Positions 25,802-34,883 of a DNA stretch of 64,000 bases are shown here, piece after piece. The DNA is from Rhodobacter sp. (GTDB lineage: Bacteria > Pseudomonadota > Alphaproteobacteria > Rhodobacterales > Rhodobacteraceae), in NCBI GenBank assembly GCA_020637515.1, contig JACKKG010000001.1:2076501-2140500 (forward strand). Reading direction: 5' to 3'. Below the pieces are notes generated by a model, which did not search any database, was not told the DNA's origin, and worked only from the letters and a program-made list of their open reading frames with translations. The first letter of the stretch is position 1, and each line of letters starts with the position of its first letter. The position numbers were made by a program, and so were the translations under genes.

Positions 25802-26598
25802 GCCGGGTCGCGCTGATCGCCGGTGCCGGGCGCTTGCCGGCCGAAATCGCGGCCGTTCTCGATGCGCCCGTGGTTTGCGCGCCGGCCGGCGTTACACCCG
25901 ATGGCGTGGCGGTCGAGGTCGTCTTTCACTTTGAACGCCTGGTGCCCTTCCTGCGCGCGCTTGGCGCGCGGGGCGTCGATCGGGTGGTGCTGGCCGGGGC
26001 GGTGCACCGGCCTCGGCTGGACCCGGCCTTGTTCGATCGCGATACGGCCGCCCTGGTGCCCGATCTTCTGGCGGCGATGCAGGGCGGGGATGATGCGGCG
26101 CTGCGCTTTCTGATCGCTTTGATCGAATCGTTCGACCTGTCGGTTCTGGGGATCGCCGACCTGGCCCCCCAGCTTCTGGCGGGCGAGGGCGCCTTGACCT
26201 CGCGCGCGCCCACCGCCCAGGAATTGCGCGACGCCGAGCGTGGGCGCGCGGTGCTTGCCGCGCTGGCGCCGGCCGACGTGGGGCAGGGCTGCGCGGTGGT
26301 CGAGGGTCTCTGCCTGGGGATCGAGGTGCTGTTCGGCACCGACGCGCTGCTGGACGACATCGCCCGTCACCGCGCCCTGCGCGAACCGCGACTTGGTGGC
26401 GTTTTCATCAAGCGCAGCAAGGACCGGCAGGACCTGCGCGCGGATCTGCCGACCATCGGCCCCGCGACCGTCTCTGCCGTTCGGGCGGCCGGGTTGACCG
26501 GGATCGCGGTGCAGGCCGGCCATGTGCTGGTGCTGGAGCGAGCGCAAACCTTGGCCCTGGCCGACGAGGCCGGAGTCGCGATCTGGGGGGCGCCGTGA
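25798..26598 (+). CDS. lpxI: LpxI, UDP-2,3-diacylglucosamine pyrophosphatase
   Basis: A 266-residue DUF1009 protein. LpxI replaces LpxH in alphaproteobacteria and hydrolyses UDP-2,3-diacylglucosamine to lipid X. The N-terminal LIAGAGRLP and the C-terminal GVFIKRSKDRQDLRADLPTIGP are characteristic. ATGA overlap with lpxA and GTGA overlap with lpxB show tight coupling. Confidence 0.93.
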   Translation: MSRVALIAGAGRLPAEIAAVLDAPVVCAPAGVTPDGVAVEVVFHFERLVPFLRALGARGVDRVVLAGAVHRPRLDPALFDRDTAALVPDLLAAMQGGDDAALRFLIALIESFDLSVLGIADLAPQLLAGEGALTSRAPTAQELRDAERGRAVLAALAPADVGQGCAVVEGLCLGIEVLFGTDALLDDIARHRALREPRLGGVFIKRSKDRQDLRADLPTIGPATVSAVRAAGLTGIAVQAGHVLVLERAQTLALADEAGVAIWGAP

Positions 26599-27767
26599 AG
26601 CTGTTCGTGATCGCGGGCGAGCCCTCGGGCGATGCGCTGGGGGGGGCGCTGATGGCAGGCCTCAGGACCCTCGCGCCCGGCATCGCCTTTGTCGGTGTCG
26701 GCGGCCCGTTGATGGAGGCCGAGGGCCTGCGCAGCCTGTTCCCCATGGCCGAACTGTCGGTCATGGGCCTGGCCGAGGTGCTGCCGAAATACCGCCAGCT
26801 CAAGCGCCGCATTCGCGAAACCGCCAACGCGATCGCGCACGAGGCCCCCGACGCGGTCGTGACCGTCGACAGCCCGGATTTCTGCCTGCGGGTGCTGGCG
26901 CTGGCGCGGGCCGCGAACCCGCGGTTGCGGACCATCCACTATGTCGCGCCCTCGGTCTGGGCATGGCGGCCGGGACGGGCGGCGAAAATGGCGCGCGTCG
27001 TGGACCATGTGCTGGCGCTGTTGCCGTTCGAGCCGCCCTATATGACCCAAGCCGGCATGAGCTGCGATTTCGTCGGCCATCCGGTCGTCGCCCAGCCACA
27101 GGCCAGCGCCGACGAGGCCACGATCTTTCGCGCGGGGGCCCAGGTCCGCGAGGGCACGCCGTTGATTTTGTGCCTGCCCGGGTCGCGCCGGGGCGAGGTC
27201 TCGCGCCTGTTGCCCGTGTTTCGCGACGCGCTCGAACGGGTTGTTGCCGGCCATCGCGGCGCGCGTATCGTGATCCCGACCACGCCGAACGTGACCGCGC
27301 TGGTCCGCAGCATGACGGCGGGTTGGCGGGGGGTCATCGTCCTGGATCCGACCCTTGCCCCGCCCGCCGCCTACGCGCGCCAGAAACGCGCGGCCTTCCG
27401 CGCGGCGGATGTGGCGCTGGCGGCTTCGGGCACGGTGTCGCTGGAACTGGCGGCGGCCGGCACGCCGATGGTGATCGCCTATCGCATGAACGCGATCAGC
27501 CAGGCGATCATCGCGCGTCTGTTGCGGGTGGACAGCGTGACGCTGGTGAACCTGGTCAGCGAGACCCGCGCGGTGCCCGAATTCATCGGTCCCGACTGCC
27601 GGGCCGAGGCGATCGCGCCGGCGATCGAGACGCTTCTGGGTGCCGGCCGCGCGGCGCAGCTCGCCGCGATGGAGGCCACCATGGACCGGCTGGGTCGCGG
27701 CGGCGAGGCTCCCGGTCTGCGCGCGGCGCGGTCGGTTCTTTCGGCGGTCACGCGCGGCCGGGCCTGA
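26595..27767 (+). CDS. lpxB: LpxB, lipid A disaccharide synthase
   Basis: A 390-residue GT19 glycosyltransferase joining lipid X to UDP-diacylglucosamine. The N-terminal AGEPSGD and the C-terminal SGTVSLELAAAGTPMVIAYR are family motifs. It starts with GTG inside the lpxI stop. Last gene of the envelope run; convergent with mnmA. Confidence 0.95.
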   Translation: MKLFVIAGEPSGDALGGALMAGLRTLAPGIAFVGVGGPLMEAEGLRSLFPMAELSVMGLAEVLPKYRQLKRRIRETANAIAHEAPDAVVTVDSPDFCLRVLALARAANPRLRTIHYVAPSVWAWRPGRAAKMARVVDHVLALLPFEPPYMTQAGMSCDFVGHPVVAQPQASADEATIFRAGAQVREGTPLILCLPGSRRGEVSRLLPVFRDALERVVAGHRGARIVIPTTPNVTALVRSMTAGWRGVIVLDPTLAPPAAYARQKRAAFRAADVALAASGTVSLELAAAGTPMVIAYRMNAISQAIIARLLRVDSVTLVNLVSETRAVPEFIGPDCRAEAIAPAIETLLGAGRAAQLAAMEATMDRLGRGGEAPGLRAARSVLSAVTRGRA

Positions 27768-27799
27768 GACGCGCCTGACCCGGGCCCGGGCTGCGGCGA

Positions 27800-28939
27800 T
27801 CAGGCGCCCCGCCAGATCCAGCCACCGCCCAGGACACGGCCGCCCTCGGGCGTGTAAAAGACGCAGGCCTGTCCCGGGCTCACGCCTTCCTCGGGTGTCA
27901 GCAACTCCACCTCGGCGGTGGTGGGGCCGGTGGGCCTGACGATCGCCTCGGTCGGCGGACGGGTCGAACGGATTCGCACCCGCATGGATATTTCGGATAT
28001 TGAATCAAAGGGTTGATCGCCAAGCCAGTTGATCTCGCGCACCGGAACCTTGCGCGTGGCAAGGGCCTCTTTGGGGCCGACAACGACCTGCTTGCGCTCT
28101 GCATCGAGCCCGACGACAAAGAGCGGTTCGCTCAGCCCACCGATCCCCAGCCCGCGCCGCTGACCGATGGTGTAGTGGATCACGCCCCGATGCTGACCCA
28201 GGACCTGGCCGTCCAGATCCACGATCTCACCCGGATCCGCCGCGCCGGGGCGCAACTTTTCGATCACCGCCGCGTAGTTTCCGTTGGGAACAAAGCAGAT
28301 GTCCTGGCTGTCCGGCTTGTCTGCGACCGCCAGACCATGCCGGGCGGCCAGCGCGCGGGTCTCGGCTTTCGAGGTCAGATGCCCCAGCGGGAAGCGCAGG
28401 TAGTCCAGTTGCTCTTGCGTTGTCGAGAACAGGAAATAGGACTGGTCCCGCGCCGCATCGGCGGCCATGTGCAACTCGGCCCGGTTCGGGCCCATGTGGC
28501 GCTGAATGTAGTGTCCCGTCGCCATGCAGTCCGCGTCAAGATCGCGCGCGGTTTCCAGCAGATCGCGGAACTTCACCCGTTCGTTGCACCGGATGCAGGG
28601 CACGGGCGTTGCGCCGGCAAGGTAGGAATCGGCAAATTCCTCGATCACGGCCTCGCGGAACGTGTTCTCGTAATCGAGGACGTAATGCGGAAAGCCCAGC
28701 GTTTCCGCCACGCGCCGCGCGTCATGAATGTCGCGCCCGGCGCAACAGGCGCCGGATTTGGCCAAGGCCGCCCCGTGGTCATAAAGTTGCAGCGTCACGC
28801 CGATGACATCGTAACCCTCCGCTTTCAGTTGGGCGGCGACCACGGAACTGTCGACCCCGCCGGACATGGCGACCACGACGCGCGTGTCTTGCGGGGCCTT
28901 GGCAAAGCCCAATGAGTTCACGCCCGTGTCGCGTGTCAT
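27800..28939 (-). CDS. mnmA: MnmA, tRNA-specific 2-thiouridylase
   Basis: A 379-residue enzyme making the 2-thio group of wobble uridine in tRNA Lys, Glu and Gln. The PP-loop SGGVDSS lies near residue 27; the two catalytic cysteines are in PCIRCNERVKF and DSQDICFVPNG. ATG 28939 is preferred because GGAGAC precedes it; a further in-frame start at 29011 lacks a ribosome site. Divergent from sciP. Confidence 0.94.
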   Translation of the reverse strand: MTRDTGVNSLGFAKAPQDTRVVVAMSGGVDSSVVAAQLKAEGYDVIGVTLQLYDHGAALAKSGACCAGRDIHDARRVAETLGFPHYVLDYENTFREAVIEEFADSYLAGATPVPCIRCNERVKFRDLLETARDLDADCMATGHYIQRHMGPNRAELHMAADAARDQSYFLFSTTQEQLDYLRFPLGHLTSKAETRALAARHGLAVADKPDSQDICFVPNGNYAAVIEKLRPGAADPGEIVDLDGQVLGQHRGVIHYTIGQRRGLGIGGLSEPLFVVGLDAERKQVVVGPKEALATRKVPVREINWLGDQPFDSISEISMRVRIRSTRPPTEAIVRPTGPTTAEVELLTPEEGVSPGQACVFYTPEGGRVLGGGWIWRGA

Positions 28940-29092
28940 GATGTCTCCGAGATCTTGCGGAAGCGTTAAGACGGTTCGCGCGAAATATAGGAAAATGCGC
29001 GGCACTCTCAACCCCTGCCGCCCCGCCGCTTCAACGGGTCCTTAAGGCTGACTTGTCACCGTGGGCCCGGGATGAAGGAAAGGGTGAATTCC

Positions 29093-29371
29093 ATGTATCT
29101 GAAACGAATTGACGGGCCGCGGGCGGTGACCTTGCCGGATGGAACGATCTTGAGCCGGGCCGATCTCCCGCCGGCCTCGACCCGGCGATGGGTTGCCAGC
29201 CGCAAGGCGGTGGTCGTGCGCGCCGTGGCCCATGGGCTGATCGCGCGCGATGACGCGCTGGACCGCTATGACCTCAGCGATGAGGAGTTCGAATCCTGGA
29301 CCCGCGCGGTCGCCAACCACGGAATCGACGCGCTGAAGGTCACCGCTTTGCAGAAGTATAGACAACTTTAG
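29093..29371 (+). CDS. sciP: SciP, CtrA-inhibitory protein (DUF1153)
   Basis: A 92-residue helical DNA/CtrA-binding protein. In Caulobacter SciP binds CtrA on DNA and blocks transcription of its targets. The family core is DGTILSRADLPPASTRRWVASRK followed by the helix pair around DLSDEEFESWTRAVANHG (kept here below the full length). ATG 29093 with a GGTGAA before it is preferred over ATG 29072. It precedes ctrA by 93 bases, which suggests co-regulation of activator and inhibitor. Confidence 0.88.
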   Translation: MYLKRIDGPRAVTLPDGTILSRADLPPASTRRWVASRKAVVVRAVAHGLIARDDALDRYDLSDEEFESWTRAVANHGIDALKVTALQKYRQL

Positions 29372-29394
29372 CGATAGTGTGCTTGGATGCAGGT

Positions 29395-29407
29395 CACGGT
29401 AACCGTG
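29395..29407 (+). promoter_or_regulatory. Inverted repeat upstream of ctrA
   Basis: CACGGT-A-ACCGTG is a perfect 6-1-6 palindrome, 58 bases before the ctrA ATG. A TTAAC half-site (CtrA-like) follows at 29410-29414. Could be an operator; the binding protein is unknown. Confidence 0.4.
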
Positions 29408-29453
29408 CGTTAACGATTTTTGCCCACAGTCGGGGCAGTCCAGGGTTAATGCG

Positions 29454-29473
29454 GAGTCCGAGCCATGCGAGTC
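29454..29473 (+). promoter_or_regulatory. Two GANTC methylation sites at the ctrA start
   Basis: GAGTC at 29454-29458 and GAGTC at 29469-29473 flank the ctrA ATG. GANTC is the CcrM target in alphaproteobacteria, and a GANTC site controls one ctrA promoter in Caulobacter. The sites are seen; their role here is inferred. Confidence 0.45.
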
Positions 29474-30178
29474 CTTCTCGTCGAAGACGATCCCACCACG
29501 TCGCGCAGCATCGAGTTGATGCTCACGCATGCCAATTTCAATGTCTACTGCACCGACCTGGGGGAAGAAGCGGTCGAGTTGGGGAAACTCTATGATTACG
29601 ATCTGATCCTGCTGGATCTCAATCTTCCCGACATGGCCGGGCTCGATGTGTTGCGGCAGATCCGCTTGGCACGCGTCAACACGCCGATCCTGATTCTGAC
29701 CGGCGAAGAAAGCACCGACGTGAAGCTGAAGGGCTTCGGCCATGGCGCCGACGACTACATGACGAAGCCTTTTCATCGCGACGAACTGGTTGCCCGCATT
29801 CACGCGATCATTCGCCGCAGCCAGGGCCACGCGCAGGCGATCATTCATACCGGGCGCATTTCCGTCAACCTGGACGCCAAGACGGTCGAAGCCGATGGCG
29901 AGGCGGTGCATCTCACGGGCAAGGAATATCAGATGCTCGAGCTGTTGAGCCTGCGCAAGGGGACGACGCTGACCAAGGAGATGTTCCTGAACCACCTCTA
30001 CGGCGGCATGGACGAACCGGAACTGAAGATCATCGACGTGTTCATCTGCAAGCTGCGCAAGAAGTTGGCCGAGGCGACCGGCGGCGAAAACTACATCGAG
30101 ACGGTCTGGGGCCGCGGCTATGTCCTGCGCGATCCGGTGCGCAGCGGCGGTCGGGCGCCGCGGGCGATCAGCGCATAG
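29465..30178 (+). CDS. ctrA: CtrA, cell-cycle response regulator
   Basis: A 237-residue OmpR-type regulator. Receiver domain at 1-120 with phosphoacceptor Asp51 and conserved Lys101 (MTKPF); winged helix at about 125-230 (KIIDVFICKLRKKL, VWGRGY). In Caulobacter it governs replication and division; in Rhodobacteraceae mainly motility and gene transfer agent genes. Preceded by sciP and by GANTC sites. Confidence 0.97.
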   Translation: MRVLLVEDDPTTSRSIELMLTHANFNVYCTDLGEEAVELGKLYDYDLILLDLNLPDMAGLDVLRQIRLARVNTPILILTGEESTDVKLKGFGHGADDYMTKPFHRDELVARIHAIIRRSQGHAQAIIHTGRISVNLDAKTVEADGEAVHLTGKEYQMLELLSLRKGTTLTKEMFLNHLYGGMDEPELKIIDVFICKLRKKLAEATGGENYIETVWGRGYVLRDPVRSGGRAPRAISA

Positions 30179-30233
30179 CTCTGGAAAATTCCGCGCGACG
30201 CCCCTATCACGGGGAAAAGCGCGGGAGTATCGA

Positions 30234-32468
30234 ATGCCGCATGAGACACCGGTCGAATCCCTGACGGAAGATCAGGCCATCGCGGAACTGGCGTGGTTGG
30301 CTCAAAGGATCGACGACGCCAATCGCGCGTATCATCAAAAGGATGCGCCCGAGCTCTCCGATGCCGAATACGACGCCCTGAAACGGCGCAACGCGGCGAT
30401 CGAGGCCCGGTTTCCCGATCTGAAGCGCGCGGACAGCCCCTCGGATCAAGTTGGCGCCGCACCGGCCGAGGGATTTGGAAAGATCCGTCATGCTGTTCGG
30501 ATGCTGTCCCTGGCCAACGCCTTTGACGAACAGGACGTGACCGATTTCGACGCGCGGATCCGCCGATATCTCGCGCTCGACGATCAGACCACGCTGACGT
30601 ATACGGCCGAGCCCAAGATCGACGGCCTGTCGCTGTCGTTGCGGTATGAACGGGGTCAGTTGATCTATGCGGCCACGCGCGGCGATGGCGAGACGGGCGA
30701 GGATGTGACGGCAAACGCACGCACCATCGCCGACATTCCGCAGTCCCTGGACGATGCGCCCGATCTGTTGGAGGTGCGCGGCGAGGTCTACATGACGCAC
30801 CGCGATTTTACCGCCCTCAACGCGACCGGGGGCCGCAACTTTGCCAATCCGCGCAACGCCGCCGCCGGGTCGCTGAGGCAGCTCGATCCGGAAATCACCC
30901 GCGCGCGTCCGCTGAGCTTTTTCGCCTATGCCTGGGGTGTCCTGTCCGCACCGCTTGGCGCGACCCAGTGGGACAGCTTGGAAAAGCTGAAATCGCTCGG
31001 TTTTTCCGTCAATCCGTTGACCAGAAAGTGTCACGGTGCGCGGGAACTGCTGGCACAGTATCGTCGGATCGAAGAGGCCCGCCCGGATCTGGGCTACGAT
31101 ATCGACGGCGTCGTCTACAAGCTGGACGACCTGGCCTTGCAAGAGCGACTGGGCTTTCGCTCGACCACGCCGCGCTGGGCCATCGCCCACAAGTTTCCCG
31201 CCGAAACCGCCTGGACCCGGCTCGAAGCGATCGACATTCAGGTCGGGCGGACGGGGGCACTCAGCCCGGTTGCGCGGCTTGCGCCTGTGAACGTGGGCGG
31301 GGTCCTGGTTTCGAACGCGACCCTCCACAACGAGGACTATATCGCCGGTCGCAATTCTCAGGGCGAAGCAATTCGCGACGGGCGCGACATTCGCGTCGGC
31401 GATTGGGTGCAGGTCTATCGCGCAGGCGATGTCATTCCCAAGATCGCCGATGTCGATCTGGCGCGACGCCCGGCCGATGCGCAGCCCTTCCGCTTTCCAG
31501 ACCATTGCCCCGAGTGCGGCTCGACCGCGGTGCGCGAACCGGGAGATTCCACGCATCGGTGCTCGGGCGGGTTGATCTGCCCCGCCCAAGCCATCGAGAA
31601 GTTGAAGCATTTTGTGAGCCGTGGCGCATTTGACATCGACGGGCTCGGTGCGAAACAGATCGAGATGTTCTTTGCTGACGAACTGCTCGCCGTGCGTGAA
31701 CCCGCCGACATCTTTACGCTGGCCGTCCGCGACGCGGCCAATCTGGCGAAATTGAAGAACCGCGACGGCTTTGGTGACCGCAGCGCCGCGAAGCTTTTCG
31801 AAGCGATCGAGGCCCGCCGAGTCATCTCGCTGCCCCGCTTCCTGTTCGCGCTGGGCATCCGCCATCTTGGCGAAGTGGCCGCAGGCGATCTTGCCAGACA
31901 TTTTGGCCGCTGGCCGGATCTCGCCGCTGCCGCCGATCTGGCGGCCCCGGCTGCCGAATGCCAGATTGCCGCGGACGCCGCCGAATTGTCTGAGCGGACC
32001 CGCGCGGCCGAGGAAGGGCGCCGGCCTGAAGTCAAGAAGGCACGCGATGCCGCCTGGCAGTCCCTTGATCCGTCGGCACGCGCGGCGTGGGACGACCTCG
32101 TCGGAATCGAGGGGGTGGGCGCGGTGTTGGCCGCATCCCTTCTGACCACCCTCGCGCAACCAAGAGAGCGCGAGTCGATCGACCGGTTGGTGGCGCAGTT
32201 GGTCGAGATCACGCCACCCGAAATCCGGACCGAGGCCGGCGCGCTGGCCGGAAAGACCGTGGTGTTCACCGGAACCCTGACCCGAATGACCCGGGCCGAG
32301 GCCAAGGTTCGGGCCGAATCCCTGGGTGCGAAGGTGGCCGGTTCGGTCTCTGCCCGGACGGATTTCCTGATCGCGGGCGAGGGGGCGGGGTCGAAGGCAG
32401 CCAAGGCCGAAGCCCTGGGGGTCACGGTGATTGACGAGGACGCCTGGTTGGCGATGAGCGGCGGATGA
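30234..32468 (+). CDS. ligA: LigA, NAD-dependent DNA ligase
   Basis: A 744-residue ligase. Order: Ia domain, adenylation domain with catalytic Lys128 (KIDG), OB fold, four-cysteine zinc finger (CPECGS...HRCSGGLICPAQ), helix-hairpin-helix repeats and BRCT (last 75 residues). It is about 70 residues longer than the E. coli enzyme; the extra, charged stretch lies between the HhH repeats and the BRCT (AEEGRRPEVKKARDAAW region). The start is 55 bases after ctrA. Overlaps recG by four bases. Confidence 0.95.
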   Translation: MPHETPVESLTEDQAIAELAWLAQRIDDANRAYHQKDAPELSDAEYDALKRRNAAIEARFPDLKRADSPSDQVGAAPAEGFGKIRHAVRMLSLANAFDEQDVTDFDARIRRYLALDDQTTLTYTAEPKIDGLSLSLRYERGQLIYAATRGDGETGEDVTANARTIADIPQSLDDAPDLLEVRGEVYMTHRDFTALNATGGRNFANPRNAAAGSLRQLDPEITRARPLSFFAYAWGVLSAPLGATQWDSLEKLKSLGFSVNPLTRKCHGARELLAQYRRIEEARPDLGYDIDGVVYKLDDLALQERLGFRSTTPRWAIAHKFPAETAWTRLEAIDIQVGRTGALSPVARLAPVNVGGVLVSNATLHNEDYIAGRNSQGEAIRDGRDIRVGDWVQVYRAGDVIPKIADVDLARRPADAQPFRFPDHCPECGSTAVREPGDSTHRCSGGLICPAQAIEKLKHFVSRGAFDIDGLGAKQIEMFFADELLAVREPADIFTLAVRDAANLAKLKNRDGFGDRSAAKLFEAIEARRVISLPRFLFALGIRHLGEVAAGDLARHFGRWPDLAAAADLAAPAAECQIAADAAELSERTRAAEEGRRPEVKKARDAAWQSLDPSARAAWDDLVGIEGVGAVLAASLLTTLAQPRERESIDRLVAQLVEITPPEIRTEAGALAGKTVVFTGTLTRMTRAEAKVRAESLGAKVAGSVSARTDFLIAGEGAGSKAAKAEALGVTVIDEDAWLAMSGG

Positions 32469-34552
32469 CCGGCCGGCCCGAGAGCCTCTTTCCGCTGTTT
32501 GGCACATTGGAGGGGCTCGATGGCGTCGGCCCCAAGACATCAAAGTTTTTCAATGCGCTAGGCGTCGAAACGCCCAGGGACCTGCTGTTCCTGTTGCCGC
32601 AATCGGGCATTGATCGGCGCCCGTTGGCGTCGGTGCGTGACGGCCCGGTGCCCAGTGTCGTCACCGTCGAGGTCGAGGTCGGCAATCACCTTCCGGCCCG
32701 CAGTCGTGGCCGCCCCTACCGGGTGATCGTGCGCGACGAGCGGCAGGAATTCTTTCTGGTCTTTTTCCACCCTCGGGCCGAGTATCTGCAACGGATCTTG
32801 CCGACCGGCCAGCGTCGGCTGGTGTCCGGGCGGGTTGAGACCTTTGACGGCGTCTACCAGATGGCGCATCCCGATCATATCCTGACCTTGGCCGACAGGG
32901 ACGAAATGCCGTTGTACGAGCCGGTCTATCCGCTCGCGGGTGGATTGACGCAAAAGATGATCCGGCGCGCCCTCGCGTCGGCGCTCGAGCGGGCGCCGGA
33001 CCTGAGCGAGTGGATCGACCCGGCGCTGAAGGCCAAGATGGGGTGGCCGGATTGGCGCGCGGCGATACAGTCCGTTCACGCCCCGAACACCGCCGCCGAT
33101 CTGGCCCCGACGGATCCGGCGCGGCAGCGGCTGGCCTATGATGAACTGCTGGCCCACCAGTTGACGCTGGCAATTGCGCGATCGTCGCGCCGGCGTTCCG
33201 GCGGCATCGCGACCCGGGGCGATGGGCATCTGGTCGCGCGGGTCCTCGACGCCTTGCCCTATGCCCCGACGGGGGCTCAACGACGCGCGATCGCCGAAAT
33301 CACCGACGACATGGCCTCGGACATGCGGATGAACCGGTTGCTCCAAGGCGATGTCGGGGCCGGCAAGACCCTGGTGGCCCTCGCCGGATTGCTGACTGCG
33401 GTCGAGGCCGGCGGTCAGGGCGCGCTGATGGCACCGACGGAAATTCTGGCGCGCCAGCATCTCGCCAGTCTTTCCCCGATGGTCGAGGTCGCACAGGTCC
33501 GGATGGATCTGCTGACCGGGCGCGACAAGGGTCGGGACCGCGTTCGCAAGCTTCGCGATCTTGCCGAAGGGCGCACCCAGATCCTGATCGGCACCCATGC
33601 GTTGTTTCAGAACGATGTGACGTTTGCCGATCTGCGGCTTGCCGTTATCGACGAACAGCACCGTTTCGGCGTGGCCCAGCGCATGGCCCTGGGGGAAAAA
33701 GGGGACCGGGTCGACAGTCTGGTCATGACCGCGACACCCATTCCGCGCAGCCTGGCGCTGGCACAATATGGCGATATGGATCTGTCCCTTTTGGACGAGA
33801 AACCGCCGGGGCGCAAACCGATCGTGACCTCGCTTGCCTCGACCGAGCGGCTGGACGAGGTCGTGGCCCATCTCGCGCAGGCCCTGGCCGAAGGGCGTCA
33901 GGCCTATTGGGTCTGTCCGCTGGTCGAGGAAAGCGAAACCGTCAACCTGACCGCCGCGCAGTCGCGGTTCGAAAGCCTGCGCGCCGTGTTGGGCGATACG
34001 GTCGGCCTGGTGCACGGCCAGATGTCGCCCCTGGACAAGGACGCGGCGATGGCCCGATTCGTTGCCGGCGAAACGCAGGTTCTGGTCGCGACCACGGTTA
34101 TCGAGGTCGGCGTCAACGTTCCCAATGCCACGATCATGGTGATCGAGCGCGCGGAAAGTTTCGGTCTGGCGCAGTTGCACCAGTTGCGTGGCCGGGTCGG
34201 GCGCGGCGCGGGGGCATCGACCTGTCTGTTGCTTTACGATCCTCCATTGGGGGAAACGGCCGCGCGTCGGCTGAAGCTGATGCGCGATACCGAAGATGGC
34301 TTTCGCCTGAGCGACGAGGATCTCGCCATGCGGGGCGCTGGCGACGTCATCGGCACCGCGCAATCCGGCCTTCCCAGGTTCCGGTTGGCGGATCTGGAGC
34401 GCCAGGCCGCGCTGATGGCCATTGCACAAAGCGATGCGCGCAAACTGTTGGCCGATGACTCCGATCTCGAATCTGCGCGCGGGCAGGCGGCGCGGATTCT
34501 GCTGTGGCTGATGGAACAGGACCGTGCGATTCGACTGATTCGGATTGGTTGA
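32465..34552 (+). CDS. recG: RecG, ATP-dependent DNA helicase
   Basis: A 695-residue superfamily 2 helicase that remodels stalled forks and Holliday junctions. The N-terminal wedge domain (about 55-150) is followed by Walker A GDVGAGKT, the DEQH box (VIDEQHRFGVAQR) and the C-terminal helicase lobe with QLRGRVGRG. ATGA overlap with ligA points to a DNA-repair operon. Confidence 0.96.
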   Translation: MTGRPESLFPLFGTLEGLDGVGPKTSKFFNALGVETPRDLLFLLPQSGIDRRPLASVRDGPVPSVVTVEVEVGNHLPARSRGRPYRVIVRDERQEFFLVFFHPRAEYLQRILPTGQRRLVSGRVETFDGVYQMAHPDHILTLADRDEMPLYEPVYPLAGGLTQKMIRRALASALERAPDLSEWIDPALKAKMGWPDWRAAIQSVHAPNTAADLAPTDPARQRLAYDELLAHQLTLAIARSSRRRSGGIATRGDGHLVARVLDALPYAPTGAQRRAIAEITDDMASDMRMNRLLQGDVGAGKTLVALAGLLTAVEAGGQGALMAPTEILARQHLASLSPMVEVAQVRMDLLTGRDKGRDRVRKLRDLAEGRTQILIGTHALFQNDVTFADLRLAVIDEQHRFGVAQRMALGEKGDRVDSLVMTATPIPRSLALAQYGDMDLSLLDEKPPGRKPIVTSLASTERLDEVVAHLAQALAEGRQAYWVCPLVEESETVNLTAAQSRFESLRAVLGDTVGLVHGQMSPLDKDAAMARFVAGETQVLVATTVIEVGVNVPNATIMVIERAESFGLAQLHQLRGRVGRGAGASTCLLLYDPPLGETAARRLKLMRDTEDGFRLSDEDLAMRGAGDVIGTAQSGLPRFRLADLERQAALMAIAQSDARKLLADDSDLESARGQAARILLWLMEQDRAIRLIRIG

Positions 34553-34560
34553 CCCCTTTT

Positions 34561-34575
34561 GTTCACAAAAAGTTC
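34561..34575 (+). promoter_or_regulatory. SOS box (LexA operator), alphaproteobacterial type
   Basis: GTTC-ACAAAAA-GTTC, a perfect match to the GTTC-N7-GTTC direct repeat bound by LexA in Rhodobacter and relatives. It lies 9 bases after recG and 55 bases before the small membrane peptide gene. The downstream GAACAAAGAGTTAAC resembles a degenerate second site. Confidence 0.65.
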
Positions 34576-34630
34576 TTGCATCATGCGGGGGAAAATGAGA
34601 ACAAAGAGTTAACAAAAGGGGAGAGGGCCG

Positions 34631-34759
34631 ATGAAACGTTTCCTTCGTCAGATACACCAGCCACGCGATGAACGCCTTGCGATGCTGGGCGACGCGGCGG
34701 GCGCGATCGGCCTTTTCATCTTGCTGCTGGCCGTGCTGCACTTGCCCCTGATGTCCTGA
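34631..34759 (+). CDS. Small single-pass membrane peptide, 42 aa, likely SOS-induced
   Basis: A 42-codon ORF. A basic N-terminal segment (MKRFLRQIHQPRDERL) precedes one hydrophobic helix at about 20-40 (AIGLFILLLAVLHLP core). GGGGAGAGG lies a few bases before the ATG, a strong ribosome site, and a perfect SOS box lies upstream; a clear terminator follows 72 bases after the stop. So this is a complete transcription unit. No family is recognised. Size, topology and control recall Caulobacter SidA (29 aa), an SOS-induced division inhibitor, but no sequence relationship is claimed. Confidence 0.68.
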   Translation: MKRFLRQIHQPRDERLAMLGDAAGAIGLFILLLAVLHLPLMS

Positions 34760-34830
34760 TCTTTCGCCGACTGCCTTGCGGTCTGGCCAGGCGCCTCTGT
34801 CCCGGCGCCCCAGTCCCAGACACGCCACTC

Positions 34831-34860
34831 AACGCCGCGCTCAGCGCGGCGTTTTTTTTT
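34831..34860 (+). terminator. Rho-independent terminator
   Basis: A perfect 10-bp stem AACGCCGCGC/GCGCGGCGTT with a three-base loop, running into nine Ts. Ends the ligA-recG/small peptide transcription and separates it from the convergent NifU-like gene. Confidence 0.92.
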
Positions 34861-34883
34861 AACCGGATGTTCAGCGAATCAGG

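Noticed and set aside
34591..34615. Second SOS box (GAACAAAGAGTTAAC)
   Set aside because: Only one half matches GAAC; kept as a remark, not as a site.
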